Below are positions 10,801-22,730 of a stretch of 64,000 nucleotides of DNA, piece after piece. Source of the stretch: Lineus longissimus (taxonomy: Eukaryota; Nemertea; Pilidiophora; Heteronemertea; Lineidae). Numbering within the stretch: the stretch's first letter is position 1; the number at the start of each line of letters is the position of its first letter. The notes beneath the pieces were generated by a model. The model saw only the letters and a list, made by a program, of their open reading frames with translations. It made no database searches and was not told the origin of the DNA. A program made the translations under genes and the position numbers. Location: positions 2,501 to 66,500 of the forward strand of contig NC_088309.1 of NCBI RefSeq assembly GCF_910592395.1. The letters are read 5' to 3'.

Positions 10801-13800
10801 GAGTTTGAGGTCGAGGACACAGGTAAGCTGGCTTGTTGATGAGGCCAGTGGGAGAGGAGTTGACCAGCCAGAGTTTTGGTCAAAGATACAGGTGTGCTGG
10901 CTTGTTGATGAGACCAGTGGGAGAGGAGTTGACCAGCCAGAGTTTGAGGTCAAAGATACAGGTGTGCTGGCTTGTTGATGAGACCAGTGGGAGAGGAGTT
11001 GACCAGCCAGAGTTTGAGGTCAAAGATACAGGTGTGCTGGCTTGTTGATGAGACCAGTGGGAGAGGAGTTGACCAGCCAGAGTTTGAGGTCAAAGATACA
11101 GGTGTGCTGGCTTGTTGATGAGACCAGTTGAGTATAGACTGGCTTCTGTTTCCTAGCTATTGATTATACTGATATGTCAGTGTCTAATGCTTATCATCCA
11201 GGTATCTTCAATGATGGTCGCTACTGGGATGTGTTTGCTGAGTATGCAAAGAATGAGCCGAATGACATCCTGTGTAAATACACTGTAATCAACCATGGTT
11301 CCGAGCCGTCCACTCTGCATATCTTACCAACTGTGTGGTATAGGAACACCTGGATATGGGGCTGCACACATGAGGTAAGGATATCTTACCCACCATGTGG
11401 TATAGGAACACCTGGATATGGGGCTGCACACATGAGGTAAGGATACCTTGGTACCGAGCCGGCCACTCTGCATATCTTACCCACCATGTGGTATAGGAAC
11501 ACCTGGATATGGGGCTGCACACATGAGGTAAGGATATCTTACCCACCATGTGGTATAGGAACACCTGGATATGGGGCTGCACACATGAGGTAAGGATATC
11601 TTACCCACCGTGTGGTATAGGAACACCTGGATATGGGGCTGCACACATGAGGTAAGGATATCTTACCCACCGTGTGGTATAGGAACACCTGGATATGGGG
11701 CTGTACACATGAGGTATCTTACCCACCGTGTGGTATAGGAACACCTGGATATGGGGCTGCACACATGAGGTAAGGATATCTTACCGTGTGGTATAGGAAC
11801 ACCTGGATATGGGGCTGTACACTTGAAGTATGGATGGATGGATTATGTAATCTATTGAGAGTTTGCCAAGTTAAATGTAAATTTTCGACGTACCCACTTG
11901 GCTCTGATAGGTCTATTTTCACTCCCAGCTTTTCGCAAAATATGTCTAACTTCATTCTAGGGATGTACATTGAAACCCAACTTCACTAAGAGGGGATCAA
12001 CAACAATTGAGGGAAATCATGAGTCGCTAGGTAAGAAGCCAATCCAAAGTTGAAGGAAACCCTCTCTCTCTTTAAGCACCCATTTGAAATCTTAAACAAG
12101 ATCCATCTGATATCTCTATTTTTTCTATAATCAATATTCTATCTACGTATTTTGCTGTCTTGTGCGCACGCTCACCATATCAACAGCAAGTCAACAGTTC
12201 TACTGTCTCCTTTAGTTGAGTGGATTTTACAGTCAGTTGTGACCACATATACTCCTGACCTCAGGTCAAACCAAAACTGGGGAGAATAAATCAAGAGTGA
12301 AAGCTGAATATTGTTGACTGTCAGCAGGGAAGATGTGTCAATTATTATCACAGCAAGGGCCAACAAAATGGCCCTAGCCTTAGCAATTCATATGAATCTT
12401 CAATAAGACTAATCAACTGCACTACATGAAGAGTGGGGTGTACCAGTAGTCCTACCTGAAATAAATCGTGCCCAAAACAGCCTCACAAACTGTAGGAAAA
12501 ATCAGTAGTCAAGGTTAGCAAAGTGTGATGGTACATGGTGGCGATCACAGGTTTTATGATCCGACCTCCTTAACCCCCAAGTTGGCTAAAAGATGAAAGT
12601 ACGGCGCACGGTACTCTGTCGTGCACCATCAATCACCATTGGCCAGGCGACCCGCCCGAGAAGGTGGCAAGGTGGCGAGACGGGTCGCTGAGTGATGAAG
12701 GTGCTTCCTTAGAATTGTGAAGTGAAGAAGTTATATGGACGAATAACATTTTTTAATTATCTGTTTCAGGAAAAACTGTTTGTGAGTTTGATGTCCATCC
12801 AGATAAGTCAACGCCAGACTTATTATTCACAGAGAATGAAACCAACTCAGTGAAGATGTATGGTGTTGATAACTACACGTCCTTTGTTAAGGATGCTTTC
12901 CATGAATACATCATCAATGGTAGGTGTCCTGTCCTACTCTTACATTCCTAGCCTCATCATGGATACATCATCAATGGTAGGTGTCCTGTCCTACTCTTAC
13001 ATTCCCAGCCTGATCATGGATACATCATCAATGGTAGGTGTCCTGTCCTACTCTTACATTCCAGGCTTCATCATGGATACATCATCAATGGTAGGTGTCC
13101 TGTCCTACTCTTACATTCCAGGCTTCATCATGGATACATCATCAATGGTAGGTGTCCTGTCCTACTCTTACATTCCAGGCTTCATCATGGATACATCATC
13201 AATGGTAGGTGTCCTGTCCTACTCTTACATTCCTAGCCTCATCATGGATACATCATCAATGGTAGGTGTCCTGTCCTACTCTTACATTCCTAGCCTGATC
13301 ATGGCTACATCATCAATGGTAGGTGTCCTGTCCTACTCTTACATTCCAGGCTTCATCATGGATACATCATCAATGGTAGGTGTCCTGTCCTACTCTTACA
13401 TTCCTAGCCTCATCATGGATACATCATCAATGGTAGGTGTCCTGTCCTACTCTTACATTCCTAGCCTCATCATGGCTACATCATCAATGGTAGGTGTCCT
13501 GTCCTACTCTTACATTCCAGGCTTCATCATGGATACATCATCAATGGTAGGTGTCCTGTCCTACTCTTACATTCCTAGCCTCATCATGGATATATCATCA
13601 ATGGTAGGTGTCCTGTCCTACTCTTACATTCCTAGCCTCATCATGGATATATCATCAATGGTAGGTGTCCTGTCCTACACTTACATTCCTAGCCTCATCA
13701 TGGATACATCATCAATGGTAGGTGTCCTGTCCTACTCTTACATTCCTAGCCTCATCATGGATACATCATCAATGGTAGGTGTCCTGTCCTTCTCTTACAT

Positions 13801-16800
13801 TCCTAGCCTCATCATGGCTACATCATCAATGGTAGGTGTCCTGTCCTACTCTTACATTCCTAGCCTCATCATGGATATATCATCAATGGTAGGTGTCCTG
13901 TCCTTCTCTTACATTCCTAGCCTCATCATGGATACATCATCAATGGTAGGTGTCCTGTCCTACTCTTACATTCCTAGCCTCATCATGGATATATCATCAA
14001 TGGTAGGTGTCCTGTCCTTCTCTTACATTCCTAGCCTCATCATGGCTACATCATCAATGGTAGGTGTCCTGTCCTTCTCTTACATTCCTAGCCTCATCAT
14101 GGATACATCATCAATGGTAGGTGTCCTGTCCTACTCTTACATTCCTAGCCTCATCATGGATACATCATCAATGGTAGGTGTCCTGTCCTTCTCTTACATT
14201 CCTAGCCTCATCATGGATACATCATCAATGGTAGGTGTCCTGTCCTACTCTTACATTCCTAGCCTCATCATGGATACATCATCAATGGTAGGTGTCCTGT
14301 CCTACTCTTACATTCCTAGCCTCATCATGGATACATCATCAATGGTAGGTGTCCTGTCCTTCTCTTACATTCCTAGCCTCATCATGGATACATCATCAAT
14401 GGTAGGTGTCCTGTCCTACTCTTACATTCCTAGCCTCATCATGGATACATCATCAATGGTAGGTGTCCTGTCCTACTCTTACATTCCTAGCCTCATCATG
14501 GATACATCATCAATGGTAGGTGTCCTGTCCTTCTCTTACATTCCTAGCCTCATCATGGATACATCATCAATGGTAGGTGTCCTGTCCTACTCTTACATTC
14601 CTAGCCTCATCATGGATATATCATCAATGGTAGGTGTCCTGTCCTACTCTTACATTCCTAGCCTCATCATGGATATATCATCAATGGTAGGTGTCCTGTC
14701 CTTCTCTTACATTCCTAGCCTCATCATGGATATATCATCAATGGTAGGTGTCCTGTCCTTCTCTTACATTCCTAGCCTCATCATGGATACATCATCAATG
14801 GTAGGTGTCCTGTCCTACTCTTACATTCCTAGCCTCATCATGGATACATCATCAATGGTAGGTGTCCTGTCCTACTCTTACATTCCTAGCCTCATCATGG
14901 ATACATCATCAATGGTAGGTGTCCTGTCCTTCTCTTACATTCCTAGCCTCATCATGGATACATCATCAATGGTAGGTGTCCTGTCCTACTCTTACATTCC
15001 TAGCCTCATCATGGATATATCATCAATGGTAGGTGTCCTGTCCTACTCTTACATTCCTAGCCTCATCATGGATATATCATCAATGGTAGGTGTCCTGTCC
15101 TACTCTTACATTCCTAGCCTCATCATGGATATATCATCAATGGTAGGTGAGGCATGATCAAGTTTGCCCATGTTAATCATGTCACGAGGCACAGAAAATC
15201 ATCTTTCACAGTAAACATACAATAGCACCAGAGAGATTTGGAGCACATTTTGCTATGACATCAATATCCATTTGCAGATGAAAAAGATGCTGTCAACCCC
15301 AAGGGGAGAGGAACGAAGGTTGCAGCACATTATGTGTTAGAACTCGCTCCTGGCGAGAAGGCAGTGATCAGGTTGAGATTCTACCCCGCTGATGCAAAAC
15401 CTAAGATGACATTCGGTGACGGGTTTGAACAAATTTTGACTCTGAGGAAGACTGAGGCTGATGAATTCTATAACAAGGTGAATATTGGCAAGGTTCTGGT
15501 TTGTTGATTAGGAAACTTTATTATCTCTTTCTTTGCAATTTTGAATTATTTTGTGCTCAATCATTCTTTTATTTTCGTTCAGATGTGATATTGAGTAGCA
15601 CCTTTGATCCTCTTGATCCATTCTCTAAGGAGGCAGTGATCAGCCTGTCTCCAGGTCGCACAAAATTCCTTATCGAGGTTTGGCTCTGGATCTTATTTGG
15701 ACAGCCAGACATCCACTGTCCACTAGAGAGCGGTCCTTTGAAATACACCAGGTATATTGCAAACTTGGCAGAGCCAAGTGCACCATTAATGTTGTTGGTT
15801 TTAGACTTGATACTATTTGAGTAACTCTGTATTGCTTACATTCTTACAGCACATTCCTAACATCTGTCCTGAAGAAAAGAACATAGCTCGCCAGGCGTTG
15901 GCCGGGTTGTTCTGGAGTAAGCAGTTTTATCATTACATCGTGAAGGACTGGATGAGAGGTGACAGAGACCAACCACCCCCTCCTGAGAGCAGGAAGAATG
16001 GTAGGAATGCTGACTGGCATCATCTGTTCAACCGTGATGTTGTCTCTATGCCAGACAAGTGGGAGTATCCATGGGTAAAGATGCTATGGCTTATCTTTCA
16101 TTAGTTCATGGCTCACTTCTGCTCAGTTTGCTTGTACTCTTCTATAATCTTTTGAAGCAGACACAAACCCCAAAGTATTCAGTCTTTTAGCTTTTGTAAT
16201 GACCTGCTAGAGCTAAATTCCATGAACTCTGTATTAGTGAAAAAGTCACCTTTATTTTCATTTCACATGGCATTGTGTTTTCACATGAACTACTGTTAGT
16301 GTGGTAGTCATGGCAACTTGAGTAAAGCAGCCATCTTTAGGACATCCTTTGGGTTCGACTTCAGTTCTACTGTTTCTTACAAAGTCTCAAATTCTATTTC
16401 CAGTATGCAGTGTGGGATCTTGGTTTTCACATGCTGGCCATCAAAGATATTGATAACGAGTTTGCTAAGGAACAGCTGCTTCTCTTCCTCAGGGAGTGGT
16501 ACATGCATCCTAATGGCCAGGTATGTACGTAATGGTACATGCATCCTAATGGCCGGGTATGTACGTAATGGTACATGCATCCTAATGGCCGGGTATGTAC
16601 GTATTAGTACATGCATCCTAATGGCCAGGTATGTACGTATTGGTACATGCATCCTAATGGCCAGGTATGTACGTATTGGTACATGCATCCTAATGGCCGG
16701 GTATGTACGTATTGGTCCATGCATCCTAATGGCCGGGTATGTACGTAATGGTACATGCATCCTAATGGCCAGGTATGTACGTAATGGTACATGCATCCTA

Positions 16801-19800
16801 ATGGCCGGGTATGTACGTAATGGTACATGCATCCTAATGGCCAGGTATGTACGTAATGGTACATGCATCCTAATGGCTGGGTATGTACGTAATGGTACAT
16901 GCATCCTAATGGCCAGGTATGTACGTAATGGTACATGCATCCTAATGGCTGGGTATGTACGTAATGGTACATGCATCCTAATGGCCAGGTATGTACGTAA
17001 TGGTACATGCATCCTAATGGCCGGGTATGTACGTAATGGTACATGCATCCTAATGGCCAGGTATGTACGTAATGGTACATGCATCCTAATGGCTGGGTAT
17101 GTACGTAATGGTACATGCATCCTAATGGCCAGGTATGTACGTAATGGTACATGCATCCTAATGGCTGGGTATGTACGTAATGGTACATGCATCCTAATGG
17201 CCGGGTACATGAATGAGTAGACAGTTCATACTGTAGCTTACGGAGTTGCTACCAGCATATTTGTCCAAGTGAAGTCTCGGATGTGAAGGTCTTGGTTTTA
17301 TCGTGACTGCTATGCACTGGCTGAACTTCTTTGGTATGAACAAGATGGAATGAAGTCAGTATTTGACTATACATTGTACATAAAAAAAATGAAGTAATGT
17401 ATTGTGGAAGCACAGGTGGAGTGAAAGCTCAAGTGATGGGTGATAGCTGGAAAAAGCCGTCATTGCTCGAGATGTTTTCTTGCAGATGCCTGCCTATGAG
17501 TTTGCCCTTGGTGATGTCAACCCTCCAGTCCATGTGCTTGCTGTTATTCAGGTTTGGAGGAACAGTGGCCCCAGAGGTAGTAGAGATGACCTCTTCTTTA
17601 AGAGATGCTTCCAGAAATTACTACTCAATTTCACCTGGTGAGTTCTTTTCTGTTACATTTATTTCTTGACTACATAACATATTCCTCTGAAATTCTAACA
17701 GCTCTGCATGAATGAGAGATGGCCAATGTTTTATCATTTCACATTGTCTACCTTTATTGTGTATCTCTGATTCTTGTTTTTAGGTGGGTGAATCGAAAGG
17801 ATCCCTCTGGTAAGAACCTCTTTGCTGGTGGGTTCTTGGGGCTTGATAATATTGGCGTGTTTGACCGGTCAAGACCTCTACCAGCAGGTTTTGAACTCCA
17901 TCAGGTAAGAGCTTTAAATACACTTGCAAAACCTTTAATGTCAGTTGTGAACATCAGAAGACGTGGCCTATTTCTAAGGTACTGTTGTGATCTACTTCAC
18001 AAGTTGAGAAGCTTTGCCAATGACCTTGACCTGGGATCACCTTGGGTATTGAGTGTTGTAGATGTTGTATATGCTTGAGTGATGGCTGTTGTCAGGGTTA
18101 GGGTCAGGTGCTTGACCCTCATTGCAGAGTCTCATGTCTCATTTATGCCATGGCTGGTCCCGGGTAAGGATCTCCAGTCATCTCCAAGTCTACACCCTGG
18201 CTCATGTCTCTTCCATGCCATGGCTGGTCCCGGGTAAGGACCTCCAGTCATCTCCTAGTCTACACCCCCACTCATGTCTCTTCCATGCCATGGCTGGTCC
18301 CGGGTAAGGATCTCCAGTCATCTCCTAGTCTACACCCCCACTCATGTCTCTTCCATGCCATGGCTGGTCCCGGGTAAGGATCTCCAGTCATCTCCAAGTC
18401 TACACCCCCGCTCATGTCTCTTCCATGCCATGGCTGGTCCCGGGTAAGGATCTCCAGTCATCTCCAAGTCTACACCCTGGCTCATGTCTCTTCCATGCCA
18501 TGGCTGGTCCCGGGTAAGGTTCTCCAGTCATCTCCAAGTCTACACCCCCACTCATGTCTCTTCCATGCCATGGCTGGTCCCGGGTAAGGATCTCCAGTCA
18601 TCTCCTAGTCTACTCCCCCACTCATGTCTCTTCCATGCCATGGCTGGTCCCGGGTAAGGTTCTCCAGTCATCTCCAAGTCTACACCCCCACTCATGTCTC
18701 TTCCATGCCATGGCTGGTCCCGGGTAAGGATCTCCAGTCATCTCCAAGTCTACACCCCCGCTCATGTCTCTTCCATGCCATGGCTGGTCCCGGGTAAGGA
18801 TCTCCAGTCATCTCCTAGTCTACTCCCCCACTCATGTCTCTTCCATGCCATGGCTGGTCCCGGGTAAGGTTCTCCAGTCATCTCCAAGTCTACACCCCCA
18901 CTCATGTCTCTTCCATGCCATGGCTGGTCCCGGGTAAGGATCTCCAGTCATCTCCAAGTCTACACCCCCGCTCATGTCTCTTCCATGCCATGGCTGGTCC
19001 CGGGTAAGGATCTCCAGTCATCTCCTAGTCTACTCCCCCACTCATGTCTCTTCCATGCCATGGCTGGTCCCGGGTAAGGTTCTCCAGTCATCTCCAAGTC
19101 TACACCCCCGCTCATGTCTCTTCCATGCCATGGCTGGTCCCGGGTAAGGTTCTCCAGTCATCTCCAAGTCTACACCCCCACTCATGTCTCTTCCATGCCA
19201 TGGCTGGTCCCGGGTAAGGATCTCCAGTCATCTCCAAGTCTACACCCCCACTCATGTCTCTTCCATGCCATGGCTGGTCCCGGGTAAGGATCTCCAGTCA
19301 TCTCCAAGTCTACACCCTGGCTCATGTCTCTTCCATGCCATGGCTGGTCCCGGGTAAGGACCTCCAGTCATCTCCAAGTCTACACCCTGGCTCATGTCTC
19401 TTCCATGCCATGGCTGGTCCCGGGTAAGGACCTCCAGTCATCTCCTAGTCTACACCCTGGCTCATGTCTCTTCCATGCCATGGCTGGTCCCGGGTAAGGA
19501 TCTCCAGTCATCTCCAAGTCTACACCCCCGCTCATGTCTCTTCCATGCCATGGCTGGTCCCGGGTAAGGATCTCCAGTCATCTCCTAATCTACTCCCTGG
19601 CTCATGTCTCTTCCATGCCATGGCTGGTCTTGGGTAAGGGTCTCAAGTCATTTCAAGTCCAAGTCCTTGTAATGTTGTTTGACTCCTCTCGCATGGTTGT
19701 GCCTCGTCTACTTTACAAATAATGAGCCTAGAATCTTTATAGCTGTGATTATAGTTGTTGCTATCTTCCTCTCCAGGCGGACGGTACAGCATGGATGGCT

Positions 19801-22239
19801 ATGTTTTCGTGCGCAATGCTCAACATTGCTATTGAACTTGCCATAACAGATCCAAGCTATGAAGATATGGCCAGCAAGTTCTTTGAGCATTTTGTTTCTA
19901 TTGTTGATGCTATAAACAACTTTGGAGACTCAGGTAATTATTTGTATACCTTAGTTATAGAAGAAGATTTGTTACTTAGTGTGTCATCTTTTCATGGCTG
20001 TATCTGCAAGTGTTGTTTCATGCACAGACCATTTAGACCAAGTCACTTGGACTTCAGCCAATTAAATAAATATCGAAGGATTTGAGTCATGTAAACTGGT
20101 TATAGTTTGTAGCAATTGTATTTTTGTGATTTTGTATGCAATATGTGAACATTTAACTCACTAAAGTTTCAATGCTAATGCATTAAACATTAGATTATGT
20201 CAGTATAGTGCAGAATAGTGTCTATGCCAGATGAAAAATTAGCCAATTCGCGAACTTTAGACTTCAGGAAGATTACTTTGTATACAGTGTTTGCTAAAGG
20301 AATGTGATCTGTAATTTGGCTTTGGATTTGAGAGGTCGACAAAATATTGATTTACAATCTTCTTTCAAAGATGATCGATCAATCATGTTTATATAAACTG
20401 CAGGCTTGTGGAATGAAGAGGATGGTTTCTACTATGATCACCTGACAGCCAATGGCTGTACGTTCCCAATGAAGATCCGCTCATTGGTCGGCATTGTGCC
20501 AATGTTTGCTGTCCTTGTCCTGGAAGATGAGAAGATCAAGAAACTGCCAGGATTCTATAAGAGAACTCGGTGGTTTCTCAAGAACAGAAAGGATCTCAGT
20601 GACCAGGTAACAAGAAGAACTATCAAAAAGTTAGAAACACTGCTCTAAAAGTCCACATGATATTTTACTGACTGGCATGTTTCATTTTGATGTAGAAATC
20701 TTTCAGCAATTCTGTTACCATTAAATTCTGAAGATGATCAAAGATCTGTGACTGGAGTGTCATTATCAAGGCTTACTATTTTCCCAAACTACATTTCATT
20801 TGCTCCAGTTGACGCCACTTGCAGCCCGAATGTGCGCAGCTCAACCTGTCAGTTATGAGATGAGATTAGCAGTTCCTTGTCATGTGGTCTTATGTTTCCT
20901 CCTCTTGTACAGGTCTCATTCCTAGCTAAAGGTGTTGGTGAACGCAAGGATTCTTTGATGCTCGCCATTCCAACCAAGTGTCAGCTCATGAGGACTCTTG
21001 GCTACCTGTTAGATGAAGAGGAGTTCTTGTCACCATATGGGATACGCTCATTATCAAAGGTAAACAAGTTGGCTCTCTCACCACACCCGCTGATTGTATT
21101 ATTTCATAATGTCTGGCCATGCTGATGTAAAGCATGGTGTTGTACTGGTAAACGAGTTCGACTCCTACTCCATTACTGCATTGACACAGACGAACATTGG
21201 TCAGCAGAAAGCTTGAGGTAAAAGTCAATTAGTATCATGTCTGTACTATTCCCAACGTCCCTGCTGAATCTAATGTTGTTTCGTGTAGGTTCATGAGAAG
21301 CACCCATATATCCTGAACATGAACGGAGAGGAAAGTCGTGTGCAGTACGTTCCTGGTGAATCTAATACCGCTCTGTTTGGCGGAAATAGTAACTGGAGAG
21401 GTCCAATCTGGTTCCCGAGTAAGTTTTGGCTCTGTCTTGGGCCTGGGTCGTTCCTCTTTTTTTTTGATATTAATATGGGAAATTAATTTTCATTTCGAAT
21501 AATCTGTGCAACAACTTGACTCATCAAATATTGTAGTCTTCAGAGCATTTAGGTCTGTATCAAGGAAGTGCCAAAATGACTCGAGACCTTGAAAATTCAA
21601 AATGGAAGGCAAAGGATATCAATGATATAATACCTGAACTTATTGGCCTACTTTGAACCATCTTTTGGCCAATTAGCATCTTGCACCTGTTACCAATATG
21701 ACATGTAAGCAGTACTGTATAGTAATGAAGCTCTTTCCACTTTTCAGTGAATTACATGATAGTAGAGGTTCTCCAGCGGTATGACTTCTACTATGGTGAG
21801 ACATTGAAGGTGGAGTGTCCGACAGGATCAGGCAAATTCATGAGACTTAAAGATGTGGCCTTGGAGATCTCAAGGAGACTTTGCAGGCTGTTCCAGCCAG
21901 ACAAAGATGGATACCGTCCGTGCCATGGGGACTCTGAACTTTACGCCAAGGACCCAAACTTCAAAGATCTTCCATTGTTCTACGAGTACTTCCATGGAGA
22001 CACAGGCAAAGGCATTGGAGCCAGGTAGGCAACAATTGGTTTTATCTTGCACCTTTTGTCTAAGCCAAGAAGGCATTAGGACAAGGTAGAACTTAGCCAA
22101 CTAGACAACAGTCCTTGTCGGGTGCACGTCATCAACATGAACTTATCATCTTTTCTTTTCCAGCCACCAAACTGGTTGGACTGCTCTGATTGTGAACTGT
22201 CTCAAGTTGTCTTGCGGCAGTGGAAATGGCAAGGTATAG
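7853..22239 (+). CDS. GH63/MGH1-like glycoside hydrolase, yeast YMR196W type, 17 exons
   Basis: Exons: 7853-7983, 9245-9413, 9947-10121, 11202-11374, 11961-12030, 12770-12919, 15278-15477, 15850-16074, 16404-16520, 17486-17637, 17784-17904, 19777-19933, 20404-20606, 20913-21059, 21289-21418, 21748-22024, 22164-22239. All junctions are GT-AG and phases agree, giving 890 aa, close to the usual family length. Family landmarks in order: [20 protein letters not shown] at the N-terminus, [112 protein letters not shown]. Known: GH63-related enzymes are inverting alpha-glycosidases with an (alpha/alpha)6 barrel. D480 in GDVNPPVH and E853 in FYEYF are my candidates for acid and base. The substrate is unknown and no signal peptide is visible, so it is probably cytosolic. 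Five introns are enlarged by minisatellites. Confidence 0.92.
8282..8796. mobile_element. Mutator-like MITE in intron 1 (515 bp)
   Basis: Flanked by the 9-bp direct repeat GTGACTGTC (8273-8281 and 8797-8805). The arms of about 150 bp are inverted (8282-8444 and about 8648-8796). They consist of short repeats such as CGGTCGTTTCGCTACA and GCCAGTTCGTTACAT and continue into ATAGGCCTATGGTTATTTCATG. The left arm has one extra 15-bp unit. There is no coding capacity. A 9-bp duplication with a terminus beginning G fits MuDR; that assignment is inference. Confidence 0.82.
8813..8982. repeat. Imperfect inverted repeat in intron 1
   Basis: Arms 8813-8835 and 8960-8982 are 23 bp and complementary with two mismatches (ACAGAGTTGG...GGAAGTGGCG). 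The loop is 124 bp. An open frame from 8797 to 8949 runs through the left arm and loop, but no product is recognised. Confidence 0.6.
9762..9959. repeat. 99-bp tandem duplication across the exon 3 acceptor
   Basis: Copies 9762-9860 and 9861-9959 differ at about one base (CCTCCTTAG against CCTCCTCAG). Each includes the end of intron 2, the acceptor AG and the first 13 bases of exon 3 (GGTAACCATGGTG). Only the second copy continues into real exon 3. Use of the first acceptor would add 99 bases that contain an in-frame TGA. Confidence 0.9.
10055..11128. repeat. Intron 3 donor-junction minisatellite, 70-bp unit, about 15 copies
   Basis: The first copy is the real end of exon 3 (codons for [20 protein letters not shown]) plus its donor GTAAGC. 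Later copies repeat exon end plus donor. Early copies keep GTAAG; most later ones have GTGTG. The reading frames seen across it are by-products. Confidence 0.95.
11335..11822. repeat. Intron 4 donor-junction minisatellite, 62-bp unit, 8 copies
   Basis: The unit contains the last 40 bases of exon 4 ([13 protein letters not shown] coding) plus donor GTAAGG and about 16 intron bases. The third copy is preceded by a longer exon-derived piece (11448-11480, matching exon 4 at about 11297-11328). At least one copy has lost the spacer after the donor. Confidence 0.93.
12905..15150. repeat. Intron 6 donor-junction minisatellite, 57-bp unit, about 39 copies
   Basis: The unit has the last 13 bases of exon 6 (TACATCATCAATG), donor GTAGGT and a 38-base intron part that ends in a pyrimidine-rich acceptor-like CTCTTACATTCCTAG. 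57 is divisible by three, so a 765-codon open frame (repeat [19 protein letters not shown]) spans the array. That frame is not the frame of exon 6, which meets TAG in the first unit. Treat it as non-coding. Confidence 0.95.
16497..17207. repeat. Intron 9 donor-junction minisatellite, 36-bp unit, about 20 copies
   Basis: The unit is the last 24 bases of exon 9 (WYMHPNGQ coding) plus GTATGTACGTAA. Donor contexts largely alternate between CCAG/GTATGT and CCGG or CTGG/GTATGT. It is open in both strands because 36 is divisible by three. In the frame of exon 9 the first unit has TAA. Confidence 0.95.
18130..19640. repeat. Intron 11 minisatellite, 70-bp unit, about 21 copies
   Basis: Core: CATGGCTGGTCCCGGGTAAG followed by GATCTCCAGTCATCTCC. 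Each unit holds a strong donor-like CCGG/GTAAGG, but it does not match the end of exon 11 (CATCAG/GTAAGA). The array starts over 200 bases into the intron. Confidence 0.95.
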
Positions 22240-22452
22240 ACAGCAATAGGAGACATGATGAGAGAACCAACTGCATCCAATTGGTAAAAACAGCTGTTTG
22301 ACTTTAGGATAATTGTGTTACATGTAGATGATTTGTCCAGTCAGGAATAATCTTTAAATTGTAAGGTCAACAAATAGCATGTTCGATCACCAGTGAGGCA
22401 GTAAGTTCGTTCTTCTTGGTACTGATGTCTCATCTCGTGTCAGGCTGAAGTG

Positions 22453-22730
22453 AGCGACCCTCGGGGTGGGTTACCTCAACATAAGCGACCCTCGGGGTGG
22501 GTTACCTCAACATAAGCGACCCTCGGGGTGGGTTACCTCATAAGCGACCCTCGGGGTGGGTTACCTCAACATAAGCGACCCTCGGGGTGGGTTACCTCAA
22601 CATAAACGACCCTCGGGGTGGGTTACCTCAACATAAGCGACCCTCGGGGTGGGTTACCTCAACATAAGCGACCCTCGGGGTGGGTTACCTCAACATAAGC
22701 GACCCTTGGGGTGGGTTACCTCAACATAAA
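22453..22730. repeat. 31-bp minisatellite, 9 copies, downstream of the hydrolase stop
   Basis: Unit: GCGACCCTCGGGGTGGGTTA then CCTCAACATAA. One copy is shortened by deletion of CAACA. It would lie in the 3' UTR if the transcript runs to the polyadenylation signal at 23664. Confidence 0.93.

Noticed and set aside
12860-15157. 765-codon open frame with a 19-residue repeat, looking like a repetitive hydrophobic protein
   Set aside because: It is the intron 6 minisatellite. The unit length is divisible by three, so the frame stays open. It is out of frame with exon 6, and exons 6 and 7 join correctly without it.
16318-17220. Long open frames on both strands with a 12-residue repeat
   Set aside because: By-product of the 36-bp intron 9 array; exon 9 is read in another frame and ends at 16520.
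22025-22239. A further exon after GNGK through the GGTATAG donor-like site
   Set aside because: The frame meets TAG at 22237, the protein already has the family's full length, and no downstream family sequence is visible.
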